Assembly (NCBI GenBank): GCA_018970145.1
Contig: JAGWWY010000004.1
Location: 1 to 64,000 of the forward strand
DNA: 64,000 nucleotides
Direction of reading: 5' to 3'
From: Gammaproteobacteria bacterium
GTDB lineage: Bacteria; Pseudomonadota; Gammaproteobacteria; Steroidobacterales; Steroidobacteraceae
The position numbers and the translations under genes are program-made. Below are positions 8,946 through 17,768 of the stretch, piece by piece; position 1 is the first letter of the stretch, and every line of letters begins with the position of its first letter. The notes below the pieces were generated by a model. That model saw nothing but the letters and a program-made list of their open reading frames with translations. It did not search any database and was not told where the DNA came from.

Positions 8946-10000
8946 CGTTCATTCCGAAACCGAAAATCCGTCATCCCGATTTGCCACTCAACGAGCTCGG
9001 GCTCACGCGGCGAGACTACGAAGGATCGTTGTCGACGCTTTGTGCTGGCTGTGGTCACGATTCGATCACCGCAGCGATCACCGAGGCCTGTTGGGGGATT
9101 TCGATTCGTCCCGAGAATCTTGCCAAACTCTCGGGTATCGGTTGCTCCTCGAAGACTACAGCTTACTTCGTCAATGGCGGGCATGGCTTCAACTCTGTTC
9201 ATGGCCGTATGCCGTCCATCGCCGCTGGTGCCAATGCCGCTAATCGGGATCTCTACTACATCGGTATTTCCGGTGATGGCGATTCTTTGTCGATCGGCCT
9301 TGGACAGTTCTGTCACGCCATCCGGCGTAATCTCAACATGCTGTACATCATCGAAAACAACGGTGTGTACGGGTTGACCAAAGGGCAGTTCTCCGCGTCG
9401 GCCGATCTCGGTACCAAAGCGAAGAAGGGCGAAGTCAATCAGCAACCGCCGATCGATCCGGTGTTGCTCGCGATGAACTTGGGCGCTGGCTTCGTCGCAC
9501 GCAGTTTCTCGGGTGACAAGCAGCAGCTGGTACCGCTGATCCAAGCGGGACTCAACTACCCCGGCTTCGCGCTGATCGATGTGCTGTCACCGTGTGTGAC
9601 ATTCAACGATCATGAGGGCTCGACCAAGAGTTATGCCTACACGCGTGAGCATTACGAGCCGATCGTCGAGGCCGACTTTGTGCCACTGCGTCAGGAAATC
9701 CGCACCGACTACGCTGCGGGCGAGTCGATGGCCGTGATGCTGCATGATGGCAATCAGGTGGTGCTCCGCAAGCTCGCCGAGGATTACGATCCGACGGACT
9801 CTCATCGCGCCTACGACTATGTTCAGCAGCACATTACCCGCGGTGAATATCTGACTGGGCTGTTGCACTGCCGTTCGACAGCCGAAACCGAGTTCCATGC
9901 GCTCAGCCGAACGCCGTCTCAGCCCTTGAATCAAATTCCCTACTCGCAGCTACATCCGGGATCAGCGGGGCTCGCACGTTTATTGGCGCGCTACCGTTGA
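8942..10000 (+). CDS. 2-oxoacid:acceptor oxidoreductase beta subunit (KorB-like)
   Basis: 352 residues. It has the TPP-binding motif GDGDSLSIG...ENNGVYG around residues 115-145. Cysteines for a [4Fe-4S] cluster are in CAGCGHDS, GIGCSSK and SPCVTFND. It pairs with the fused gamma-alpha subunit encoded immediately upstream (ATGA overlap). The C-terminal 60 residues extend beyond the minimal family core and contain SHRAYDYVQQHI. The most likely reaction is oxidative decarboxylation of 2-oxoglutarate to succinyl-CoA, but pyruvate or branched 2-oxoacids cannot be excluded. Confidence 0.88.
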   Translation: MTFIPKPKIRHPDLPLNELGLTRRDYEGSLSTLCAGCGHDSITAAITEACWGISIRPENLAKLSGIGCSSKTTAYFVNGGHGFNSVHGRMPSIAAGANAANRDLYYIGISGDGDSLSIGLGQFCHAIRRNLNMLYIIENNGVYGLTKGQFSASADLGTKAKKGEVNQQPPIDPVLLAMNLGAGFVARSFSGDKQQLVPLIQAGLNYPGFALIDVLSPCVTFNDHEGSTKSYAYTREHYEPIVEADFVPLRQEIRTDYAAGESMAVMLHDGNQVVLRKLAEDYDPTDSHRAYDYVQQHITRGEYLTGLLHCRSTAETEFHALSRTPSQPLNQIPYSQLHPGSAGLARLLARYR

Positions 10001-10012
10001 GTGTCCTACACT
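9983..10012 (+). promoter_or_regulatory. Candidate promoter for the ribosomal protein THX gene
   Basis: TTGGCG at 9983-9988 and TACACT at 10007-10012 are separated by 18 bp, ending about 40 bp before the THX start codon. Pattern match by eye only. Confidence 0.35.
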
Positions 10013-10053
10013 TGCCGCTTCGATAACGATTTAAACCAGTGGAGTAGAGCTAG

Positions 10054-10176
10054 ATGGGTAAGGGAGACAGCAGGAGCCGTCGCGGCAAGATTTATCAAGG
10101 TTCTTTCGGCAAAACGCGCCTGAAAGATCCGGTTCGCGCCAAAAAGCGCGCAGCCAAGAAAACGTCCAAGAAGTAA
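10054..10176 (+). CDS. Small ribosomal subunit protein bTHX-like
   Basis: A 40-residue, very basic protein that starts MGKGDSRSRRGKIYQGSFGK and ends in a lysine-rich tail (KKRAAKKTSKK). The MGKGD...(T/S)RRGKI..G(S/T)(Y/F)GK pattern is the hallmark of 30S ribosomal protein THX, which sits at the top of the 30S head. The C-terminal tail is longer than in Thermus. GGAG at 10041-10044 is a good ribosome binding site. The gene is short enough to be missed by automatic callers. It follows the oxidoreductase operon but has its own possible promoter. Confidence 0.85.
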   Translation: MGKGDSRSRRGKIYQGSFGKTRLKDPVRAKKRAAKKTSKK

Positions 10177-10195
10177 AAAACCCCGGCTTTAGCCG
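10174..10195 (-). terminator. Terminator of the MFS gene, leftward
   Basis: On the minus strand GGCT/AGCC forms a short hairpin (CGGCTAAAGCCG, with extra GG) followed by GGGTTTTTT. It lies 10 bp after the MFS stop codon and abuts the convergent THX stop. Confidence 0.6.
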
Positions 10196-10203
10196 ACCGA
10201 CGC

Positions 10204-11424
10204 TCAAGTGGCGTGGGTCGATCCTCGTCGCAGCAGCATGATCGCGCCCGTCAGCAGTACGAAAGCTGCCGCAAAAAACGCGGCGCCGGCAAAGTCGAAG
10301 CGGCTCGTGGCGATGCTGAACAAGTGAGTCATCGCAAATGGCGCCACGATGGCCGTGAAACTTACGATGCCACTGATCGCACCTTGCAACTCTCCTTGTG
10401 CGTTGGCGGGCACCTGTCTCGAGAGCATGGCGCGGATCGATGGCATGGTGAGTCCGAGCAAGCAACCGAGCGGAATGCTGGCGAACAACATCGCAGGTGA
10501 GCTTGCGAAGGCGTAGCCCAGAAAGCCGAGTGCACCTCCGGTCATCCCGATGATCGCGGTGCGATGCTCACCCAATCGTCGGGTAAATATCCCGACGAGG
10601 CCGCCCTGGACGATCGCAGTGCCGAGACCCAGTGCGGCCAGAGACAGGCCAACGTCCCGCTCCGTCCAGCCAAACTTGGCCATGACAGTCCAAGTCCAGG
10701 TCGAGGGCAGTGTGTCGTGGCCGATCTGATAGAAAAACAGCACGATCAGCAATACGACAGCGCCGGGAATCATCCTTAGCGATTTCAATGCGCCGATGAC
10801 GTTGGCACGGTGGACCGAGAAGGCACGTCGTTGGGTGGTGGGCAGCGTTTCGCGCAGGACGAGGATCGCTATCAAGAAATTCAGCGCCGTGAAAGCGGCC
10901 GCTGCAAAAAAGGGTACACGCGCCCCATAACCTCCCAGCAACCCACCGACTACTGGGCCAACGATGAAGCCCATGCCCCAAGCTGCGCCATTGAGACCAA
11001 AATATTTGGCTCGCTCGGCAGGCGGAATAAGATCGGCCACGACGGCGTTGGCTGTCGCAAACGTGGCGCCCGCAATGCCGGCGATGATACGACCGACAAA
11101 CAGCCAAGCAAGCGTTGGTGCGAGACCCATCAAAACATAATCGACGGACAATGCGGCGAGCGATGCCAACAGGATGGGCTTTCGTCCGTAACGATCGCTG
11201 AGATTGCCGAGAATGGGTGAGAAGACGAATTGCATCGAGGCATAGGCGAGCGTCAGCCATCCGGCGATGGGGGCAGCATCTGCCAACGTCGCCCCCGAGA
11301 GCTCCATGACCAATTGTGGTGCGATCGGAATGATGATTCCGATGCCGAGCGAGTCGATGAAGAGCGCCATGGCCACGACGGGCAGCATGGCGCGGCTTGG
11401 CGTACTCGCTGAGCCCGTGCTCAT
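10204..11424 (-). CDS. MFS exporter of the TetA-like (DHA1) type
   Basis: 406 residues with 12 predicted membrane helices. Motif A between helices 2 and 3 is present (GNLSDRYGRKPILL), as is a motif-C-like GPVVGGLLGGYG in helix 5. Closest in layout to class-A tetracycline/proton antiporters and related drug exporters, but the substrate cannot be read from sequence. Its ATG overlaps the stop of the FabH-like gene by 4 bp, so it may export the product of, or protect against, that enzyme's pathway. This link is inference. Confidence 0.85.
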   Translation of the reverse strand: MSTGSASTPSRAMLPVVAMALFIDSLGIGIIIPIAPQLVMELSGATLADAAPIAGWLTLAYASMQFVFSPILGNLSDRYGRKPILLASLAALSVDYVLMGLAPTLAWLFVGRIIAGIAGATFATANAVVADLIPPAERAKYFGLNGAAWGMGFIVGPVVGGLLGGYGARVPFFAAAAFTALNFLIAILVLRETLPTTQRRAFSVHRANVIGALKSLRMIPGAVVLLIVLFFYQIGHDTLPSTWTWTVMAKFGWTERDVGLSLAALGLGTAIVQGGLVGIFTRRLGEHRTAIIGMTGGALGFLGYAFASSPAMLFASIPLGCLLGLTMPSIRAMLSRQVPANAQGELQGAISGIVSFTAIVAPFAMTHLFSIATSRFDFAGAAFFAAAFVLLTGAIMLLRRGSTHAT

Positions 11425-12500
11425 GTCAGCGCATGACCCTTAGCGTGTCGATAACGTTGTACGAGTTCGAGAGCGGAATAGGGCGAAGGCGGCAGCTCGA
11501 TCGAAGACACACCGATCGGTTGAGTGCGCTTACCCCAACGGATCAAATGTGCGCAAAAGGTGAGTCCGGCGCCGAATGCCGGCATCAGCAACAGTGAGCC
11601 TGATTTGATACGGCCTTGTTCGAGAGCCTCACACAAGGCAACCGGCACGGTCGCAGCCGACATATTTCCATAACGCTGCACATTCACGAAGACTCGATCC
11701 ATGGGCACGTTGGCGCGTTTGGCGACGTACTCGATGATGCGCAGATTGGCTTGATGGGGGATGACGAGTTCGATGTCATCGGGAGTCTTGTCGGCCCGTC
11801 GCAGAACATCTTCACAGGCGCCGCCCATGCCAGTGACCGCTTTCTTGAAAATCTCCTGGCCTTCGAATTGCCATTCCGTCACGCCCGAGAGTCGATCTTG
11901 ATGGACGTACGCACCGCCAATACCGTGTATGCGCAGAATGTCTCGTGCATCGCCGTAGCAGCCGAGTTTTTCCAGTATGACGCCGGACTCCTCGTCGGTG
12001 GCTTGCAGGATGACAGCGGCCGCGCCATCGCCGAAGAGTACCGAGACGTTGCGATCATCCCAATCCATGTACGGTGCGATTCGCTCACCACCGATAACCA
12101 AGGCTGAACGGACGACTCCGCTGCGGATCATGGCGGTCGCCGTGGATAATCCGTAGAGAAAGCTGGTACACGCCGTATTCACATCCATTGCCGCGCAACC
12201 GTCGGCGCCGATCCGCTGCTGCAAGCCCGAGGCCATGTTCGGACACTGATCGTCGTGCGTCGTCGTACCGAAAACGATGAGCTCGATATCTTTACCGGTC
12301 AATCCGGCGCAAGCGAGGGCTCGCTCAGCGGCGACGTGTGCCATGTCGGCGAGCGGAACATGCGAAATACGCCGCTCGCTGATGCCCGTTCGAGTCGTGA
12401 TCCACTCGTCCGAGGTATCAAGAAAGGTGGCGATGTCGTTGTTGTTGAGTATGGCTGGTGGCAGGCACTTGCCCCAGCCCGTGATGCCTGCGTGCGGCAT
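11421..12500 (-). CDS. FabH-like beta-ketoacyl-ACP synthase III
   Basis: 359 residues from ATG 12500, chosen because AGGGAGG precedes it at the right distance. An in-frame ATG at 12608 would add an unusual 36-residue leader. The full catalytic triad of KAS III enzymes is visible: Cys in NTACTSFLYG, His in VIPHQANLRI and Asn in RYGNMSAAT. KAS III condenses an acyl-CoA starter with malonyl-ACP. No other fatty-acid genes are near, so it may be a secondary KAS III rather than the housekeeping FabH. It is the first gene of a two-gene operon with the MFS exporter. Confidence 0.85.
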   Translation of the reverse strand: MPHAGITGWGKCLPPAILNNNDIATFLDTSDEWITTRTGISERRISHVPLADMAHVAAERALACAGLTGKDIELIVFGTTTHDDQCPNMASGLQQRIGADGCAAMDVNTACTSFLYGLSTATAMIRSGVVRSALVIGGERIAPYMDWDDRNVSVLFGDGAAAVILQATDEESGVILEKLGCYGDARDILRIHGIGGAYVHQDRLSGVTEWQFEGQEIFKKAVTGMGGACEDVLRRADKTPDDIELVIPHQANLRIIEYVAKRANVPMDRVFVNVQRYGNMSAATVPVALCEALEQGRIKSGSLLLMPAFGAGLTFCAHLIRWGKRTQPIGVSSIELPPSPYSALELVQRYRHAKGHALT

Positions 12501-12670
12501 GAGCGTCCCCTCCCTGGATCCCGGGTGTATCCCCGCGTGTGGCGCGAGGATACCCCTCGCCGACGACGGGTTCCAACTGTTGGCCAAATAGATGAATTTT
12601 GCGGTCACAAGCGGCGTGCCGCGCTACCGTCGAGGTCGTCGGACCACCTGATGAAGAGGAGAGGCTCGCG

Positions 12671-13168
12671 ATGTGGATGCCACCGCTCGATGATGCTTGG
12701 CAAGGCAAGGTACAGTTTTACGAGTTGTTGTTCGGTACCTGGACTGTCTACATCTTTCTGGTCTTGATGTGGGAGCGAGTGCTCAAAGCGCCGCTGGAAG
12801 AATGGCGCTATGTGCTGCTGACCTTCTTCGGTGCAGGCGCTTTTTGGATCAACCATTACTGGCTTAAGGCGCCGCCGCCCACTTGGCTCATCCTGATCAA
12901 TCTCTACACCGTCTTCTTCGTCACGGCCTGGTGGATGATCGGCATGCGAGGACCTCAGCGCTCGTTCAGGTGGAAGATATCTGCTTTACTCGGCAGCATC
13001 GTTTTCACAGTATCTTTTATATTCTTTGAGCAAATCGCACGCATCGGTGTCGAGCTTTGGGGTATGCACGAATTCTGCTTCATGACGCTGAGTTTCTTCG
13101 GGTTCTGGTGGCTGATCCTCTGGCGCGCGAGACAGCTGCGCGTGACTGCAGCCTCGAGGTCCGCTTAG
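12671..13168 (+). CDS. Small integral membrane protein of unknown function
   Basis: 165 residues from ATG 12671, with GAGGAGAGG upstream. The open frame begins at 12599. Four or five hydrophobic helices are visible (YIFLVLMWERVL, LLTFFGAGAFWINHYW, LILINLYTVFFVTAWWMI, LLGSIVFTVSFIFFEQ, FMTLSFFGFWWLILW) with short loops and a basic C-terminus. It is rich in Trp and Phe. I do not recognise the family. It runs opposite to its neighbours and overlaps the amine oxidase stop by 4 bp at the 3' end. Confidence 0.65.
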   Translation: MWMPPLDDAWQGKVQFYELLFGTWTVYIFLVLMWERVLKAPLEEWRYVLLTFFGAGAFWINHYWLKAPPPTWLILINLYTVFFVTAWWMIGMRGPQRSFRWKISALLGSIVFTVSFIFFEQIARIGVELWGMHEFCFMTLSFFGFWWLILWRARQLRVTAASRSA

Positions 13169-14697
13169 GCGGTTACGGCTAGGACTTCCAACGCGACCCG
13201 TTCAGCCGATTCGAGGGCGCCTTCCATGCCACGACTGCCGATTGCCGTGTGTTCACCACAGAAGAAGAGCCGCTCGTGAGGCGTGGCGATCGCTGCGCGT
13301 AGCTCCCGAACTTGCCCCGGCTGAAAGATGGCCCAATCACCGGCCGCGAAGGGATCGGCCGTCCACGAATGAACGGCTGCGACGCTGAGCAAACCCTTTG
13401 ATGCCGGCCGTAACCGTGCGAATTCCGAGACGACGAGTTGTTTGCCGGCCTCGATACCGAGACGATCGACATACAGTCCGTTGAGCCCACGACACCAAAC
13501 GGTAAGACTGGTGACCTCGTCGTCGGTCTTGCCAAATTTTTGTGCGAGTACGAGCCCAAGTGGCCCATCGGTCCACATCGAAGGCGACAAGCCATCCATT
13601 TCCCAAAAGGGCTTCTTGGCAATGAGATGAAACTGCGTGATTGGTATGTGACCGAGCGTTTGAATGGCTTTATTTTTGACGGGCTCGGGCAGCGGTGAGA
13701 TTGCAACGTGACGCAGCGTCGAGAAAGGCATCGAACACACCACGGCCTTGGCGCGGTAGCGAGTGCCATCATCACAGATGACCTCCGCACTTCGATCATC
13801 GACGTTGATCGCGATCACGCGCTTGTTCAGCAGCAAATCGCCTTTGAGCGCTTTGGCCATGGCGATCGGCAAGTTTTGATTACCACCCTTGAAGGCGCCG
13901 ATCAGCAGACCGGGCGGAGCGCCAGCGGGCGGGGCGGCCGCTGCGGCCGGACCTGAGGGCACCACGTTCGCAGCGCCGGTGCGTGAGAAAGCCGCAACAG
14001 CTCCCCGATTCACGTTCTGCCAATTATCGGAGAACGCTTGCTGCAGCAACGATACGTCGTGTGCGGTCGTGCCGTAAGCGATATTGGTGTCGAAGCCGAG
14101 GCGGATCATTGTATCGTCGGCGCCGTGCGAGCGCAGGAACTCATGCACAGAAATATCGTGTTGCGCGTATTTCTCATCATGCCAGTTTTCGAGATCGCGA
14201 AACGGCATGTGCTGTTTGAACATGGCGTCGGCCCAACTCCAGGGCGCGAGCTTTTTCATCTCGCCATCAAAAGGGTTACGCGCGTGAGTCGTCCAATCTT
14301 TGATGGGAATATGTTCGCCACCCAAGAAGAGCTCTTGCCCTGCTCGATTGGCAAACAGTCGCGGTGCGAGATTGACGATGTCGATCTTGTGTCGGGCGGC
14401 GGCTGCGATGCAGCGACCGTAGGCGTTGGCAATGGTATTGCCCCCCGCCTCCGGATGTCCGGGTACATCAAACATCGTGAAGACTCGACCGCCCACCCGA
14501 TTACGCCCTTCGAGGGTGAGCGTTTTCAAACCGTTTTCTTCGAGCGTCAGCGCTGCTTCAAGCCCGGAGAGACCTGCACCGATGACGATGACATCAAGCT
14601 CACCGGAACCGCTTGCGCTGTGAGCGATCGGCTGCAGACCGCTGATCGCCGCAGTAACAGCGGAAGAGACGACGAACTGGCGACGATTCAGCTTCAT
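13165..14697 (-). CDS. Exported flavin-containing amine oxidase
   Basis: 510 residues. A Tat-type signal (NRRQFVVSSAVTAAIS) precedes the FAD-binding Rossmann motif VIGAGLSGLEAALTL and GRNRVGGRVFT of the monoamine-oxidase family. The C-terminal FAD motif is FFCGEHTAIGSRGMEGALESAERV. An Ala/Pro-rich loop (about residues 248-262) is inserted mid-protein. The family oxidises amines, amino acids or other C-N bonds with oxygen. It is the last gene of the six-gene leftward operon from 19590, overlapping the preceding gene by 4 bp. The substrate is unknown. Confidence 0.85.
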   Translation of the reverse strand: MKLNRRQFVVSSAVTAAISGLQPIAHSASGSGELDVIVIGAGLSGLEAALTLEENGLKTLTLEGRNRVGGRVFTMFDVPGHPEAGGNTIANAYGRCIAAAARHKIDIVNLAPRLFANRAGQELFLGGEHIPIKDWTTHARNPFDGEMKKLAPWSWADAMFKQHMPFRDLENWHDEKYAQHDISVHEFLRSHGADDTMIRLGFDTNIAYGTTAHDVSLLQQAFSDNWQNVNRGAVAAFSRTGAANVVPSGPAAAAAPPAGAPPGLLIGAFKGGNQNLPIAMAKALKGDLLLNKRVIAINVDDRSAEVICDDGTRYRAKAVVCSMPFSTLRHVAISPLPEPVKNKAIQTLGHIPITQFHLIAKKPFWEMDGLSPSMWTDGPLGLVLAQKFGKTDDEVTSLTVWCRGLNGLYVDRLGIEAGKQLVVSEFARLRPASKGLLSVAAVHSWTADPFAAGDWAIFQPGQVRELRAAIATPHERLFFCGEHTAIGSRGMEGALESAERVALEVLAVTA

Positions 14698-15806
14698 GGT
14701 TCGACCCCGATATTCTCTGATCTGACGTTGTCCGGCAGGCGACAGGCCAAAAGCTGAGGCTCTGTGATCGAACCGATCAGCAGTTGCCCCTCGAACGGTG
14801 TCCCGACGCTGCCAGCGGAGACAGCTTGTCCGAGGTCGAGGAATATGTCGCGAATTTCGACGCGGTCGTCCACTCGCGGAGCATCGGGCCGGTTTCGGTA
14901 GCGGATGATGCGGGTCGGCGCCGGATGCGCCGGGTCAGTAAAGTGACGAACGAGATCGAGCAGCTTCGGATGTGCGGCGATCCAGAGATTCCCGTTCGGG
15001 TCGACTTGCAGGTTATCCGGGGCACCATCGATGTCGAGATGTTCCCGCAGACGTAAATCGCCGCTGGAGGTGTTGCGATCAAATATCGCAATACGGCGTC
15101 CGAAGGTTTCGGCGACATACAGTGTGAGCCCGTCAGGGCTCATCGCCATACCGACGGCGTTTTTGAGACCACGCGCGACGACTCGCATGCGCTCGCCATC
15201 AAAATAGACGATGGTCGAAAATCCTTCTCGAAACACCAGTTCACGCAAGCGCGTCAGGAATCCACCGGCACCTTTGTCGTTGGCCACGTAGAACTGGCGC
15301 GGACCCACTCCGACGATGGCGTTGGGTGAGACCAACAACGCATCAAGCACCGTCTCGACGGGTTGGAAAAGCCCGTTCGATCGTTGTTCAAACACTTCGA
15401 TGGTGTGCGCCGCTTCGGGAGGATGTGAAATGACGAACAAGCGTTGTGCGCCATCTCCCATACGATAGAGCGACATGCCGTGTGGCCGGAAGTTAGGTGG
15501 TAGCGAGGTCGCCGCATTCACCGCTGCGGCGGTGTTGTTCAGATCGAGCTGCATGAGCTGACCTGTCACTGGGAGTCCTTCGACTAGGCCACGCCGGTCG
15601 AGCACGGACAGATACGCGATACCGCGACTGCGATCGAGTTGCAGATCTTCTGCGCTGCCAGGGAGTGCGACGCTTCGACAGGTAGTGGGCGGTGACGGTT
15701 TCAGCTCACGGAACTGACCACCAAATCGCATGAGGTCGATGAAAAAACCGGTGACCATTAACAAGATGATCACGGCAGGCCAAGCGTAGCGTCCAAGGCG
15801 AGACAT
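14694..15806 (-). CDS. Membrane-anchored SMP-30/paraoxonase-like beta-propeller
   Basis: 370 residues. One N-terminal membrane anchor (WPAVIILLMVTGFFIDLM) is followed by a six-bladed propeller-type sequence with repeats such as NAVGMAMSPDGLTLYVAET and PDNLQVDPNGNLWIAAHP. These resemble calcium-dependent lactonases/arylesterases (SMP-30, paraoxonase). A lactone or ester hydrolase role fits the preceding monooxygenase and dehydrogenase genes. It follows the FAD monooxygenase by 10 bp and overlaps the amine oxidase gene. Confidence 0.75.
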   Translation of the reverse strand: MSRLGRYAWPAVIILLMVTGFFIDLMRFGGQFRELKPSPPTTCRSVALPGSAEDLQLDRSRGIAYLSVLDRRGLVEGLPVTGQLMQLDLNNTAAAVNAATSLPPNFRPHGMSLYRMGDGAQRLFVISHPPEAAHTIEVFEQRSNGLFQPVETVLDALLVSPNAIVGVGPRQFYVANDKGAGGFLTRLRELVFREGFSTIVYFDGERMRVVARGLKNAVGMAMSPDGLTLYVAETFGRRIAIFDRNTSSGDLRLREHLDIDGAPDNLQVDPNGNLWIAAHPKLLDLVRHFTDPAHPAPTRIIRYRNRPDAPRVDDRVEIRDIFLDLGQAVSAGSVGTPFEGQLLIGSITEPQLLACRLPDNVRSENIGVEP

Positions 15807-15816
15807 TTGCCAAAGT

Positions 15817-17025
15817 TTAGCGGATGCGAGCAGCCGCTCGCAGACCTTCGATCATGGAAGTGCGCAGCAGATAGTTTCGCGCACGCGTCGGATCCGCTGC
15901 GGTATCACGCATATCCTGTTGTCGCTCCAGCCGAGTCGCCGGGTCTTTCTCTTCGAGCAGTTTCTTGTTCGCGATAGTTTGGGCTTGCAAGACACTTTCA
16001 GCGACACTGCGACGACGTCGATCATAAACGTCCAAGCTGGCCAGATCCGCATCACCGCGAACGAGCGCGGCCAAGTGCGGTGCAAGCTCGTAGGCATCGT
16101 GCAATCCGAAGTTCAGACCCATGCCTCCCAAGGGATTGTTGACATGGGCGGCGTCACCCACCAGCACGACACGATCGCGACGATACGTGTTCGCAACTCG
16201 TTGATGTACTGCATAGAGGTTAGTGTGCAGGATCGTGCTACCGCGAGTTGCCGCTGAGAGCGCAGCGAGACGATTGGCAGCATGGCCGTGATCCAGCAGG
16301 TCATTCTCGTTTTCTTCCGGGCGTGTCGGAAAGACGCAGCGCCACACACCCGGCGGTCGGTCGCCGGGTATCTTGAACGTGGCGACCCACTCGATAGGGT
16401 CCATCGTGTAGGAGCTGAACGCATAGCCCTGCGTCGTAAAGTCGAAATCGGTGGTGATCACCAGAAATCGTTCGGCCCAGGTGAAACCATCAAAAGCGAT
16501 GTCTTGTGACTTTCGGACGACACTCCGTCCACCGTCGGCGCCGACCAGCCAGCGACCGCGGACGAGGCAGTCGCCGCCCTCGTTTCGACCGCGTACGGAA
16601 ACGCCCGACTCGTCTTGTTTGATCACTTCGACATCAACACCCTGCAGTACTCGTGCGTGCGAGGATTGCAGCACGCGTCGCTGCATCATCTCGACCAACT
16701 TGTGTTGCTCGCACTGCAGCCGATAGGGATAACGGGTATCGTCTCTGAGCACCGCAAGATCGAATTCGGCGACTAGCCCGGCGCGTCGGTCCCGCAGTTG
16801 CCAATGCCTTGCGATCAAACCGCGTTGGTGCAACTCAGCCGTCACACCAGACTTCTCCAGCATTTCGAGTGTCGGCGGATGGTAGGTGGCAGCGCGCGGA
16901 TCGGCGTGGGGTTTATCGCCACGCTCAAGCACCACCACGTTAATGCCGTAGTCGATCAGGAATAAAGCCGTTGCCATACCGGCAGGTCCGCCGCCGACGA
17001 TGACCACATCGGCGTCGATCGTCAT
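15817..17025 (-). CDS. FAD-dependent aromatic-type monooxygenase (PHBH fold)
   Basis: 402 residues from ATG 17025, which forms a TGATG junction with the upstream gene. An upstream in-frame extension to 17157 overlaps that gene and is rejected. Group A flavin monooxygenase signatures are complete: VVIVGGGPAGMATA at the N-terminus, the DG motif LVGADGGRSVV near residue 170, and the GD motif VLVGDAAHVNNPLGGMGLN near residue 290. Such enzymes hydroxylate phenolic or heteroaromatic rings using NAD(P)H and oxygen. Fourth gene of the six-gene operon. Confidence 0.86.
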   Translation of the reverse strand: MTIDADVVIVGGGPAGMATALFLIDYGINVVVLERGDKPHADPRAATYHPPTLEMLEKSGVTAELHQRGLIARHWQLRDRRAGLVAEFDLAVLRDDTRYPYRLQCEQHKLVEMMQRRVLQSSHARVLQGVDVEVIKQDESGVSVRGRNEGGDCLVRGRWLVGADGGRSVVRKSQDIAFDGFTWAERFLVITTDFDFTTQGYAFSSYTMDPIEWVATFKIPGDRPPGVWRCVFPTRPEENENDLLDHGHAANRLAALSAATRGSTILHTNLYAVHQRVANTYRRDRVVLVGDAAHVNNPLGGMGLNFGLHDAYELAPHLAALVRGDADLASLDVYDRRRRSVAESVLQAQTIANKKLLEEKDPATRLERQQDMRDTAADPTRARNYLLRTSMIEGLRAAARIR

Positions 17026-17768
17026 CAGTATCTTTCCAATACCAAGCCACAGTCGTGGATCGAATCGTCGATACCCGAGCGACGTAGCGCATCCCAATAG
17101 GTGACGGCATTGATGGCGAGCACTGGTTTGCCGAGCCACCGTTCGGCTTGGGCGCAAATCTGGATGGCGGCGAGGTTGGTGCCCACCTGCACGATCGCAT
17201 CGATGTCGTCACCGTCGAGTTGTTTGAGCGCATCGATGACCTGAGTGACGGTCGTGTGTGCGATCTGTACGGGTGAAGGGCATTTGAGACCGATTAATCT
17301 TGGAATAGCGAAGCCGGCCTCTTCAAAATAATTTCGAACCTGCTCGTCGCCACGTGGTTGGTGAGGTGTCAGTACGGCGATGCGCTTCGCGCCGAGCTTG
17401 GCGAGTGCGGTCACGGTTGCCGTCGAGCCCATCGACACGCCGACGCCCGCTCGGGCAGTCAGTTCGGCTTGCAGTTCATTTGCTGCCGCGACGCCACCCC
17501 AGAACGCCTCCAAGGCAACGCCCATGATGACGTGGGTTGGTTGACACGTGATGACTTGATCGACGGCGCTACGCATACCATCACGCATGGCTTGCACGTG
17601 TTCCATGAAAGCCCGTTCACTGATCAGCGGGCGTTCGCGGATGCTGATGCGGGCGATGTGGTTGGTGACACCGCGCGGACGCAGGCGTTCGGATTCAGGT
17701 TGGCAACTTGTGTTGGTGGAAGGAACGACGATCGCGATACGCCCGCGTGGGCCGAGTTGATCGGTCAT
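17025..17768 (-). CDS. Asp/Glu racemase superfamily (maleate isomerase/AMDase-like), atypical active site
   Basis: 247 residues. Family landmarks are IAIVVPSTNT at the N-terminus, GVSMGSTATVTALAKLGAKRIAVLTPH in the middle and PVLAINAVTYWDALRRSG near the end, as in maleate isomerases and arylmalonate decarboxylases. The two usual catalytic positions lack Cys: the first region reads MGVALEAFWGG and the second IVQVGTNLAA, where the family normally has a Cys before T/G-N. The reaction is therefore uncertain. It overlaps both neighbours (ATGA and TGATG), so it is surely co-transcribed. Confidence 0.72.
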   Translation of the reverse strand: MTDQLGPRGRIAIVVPSTNTSCQPESERLRPRGVTNHIARISIRERPLISERAFMEHVQAMRDGMRSAVDQVITCQPTHVIMGVALEAFWGGVAAANELQAELTARAGVGVSMGSTATVTALAKLGAKRIAVLTPHQPRGDEQVRNYFEEAGFAIPRLIGLKCPSPVQIAHTTVTQVIDALKQLDGDDIDAIVQVGTNLAAIQICAQAERWLGKPVLAINAVTYWDALRRSGIDDSIHDCGLVLERY

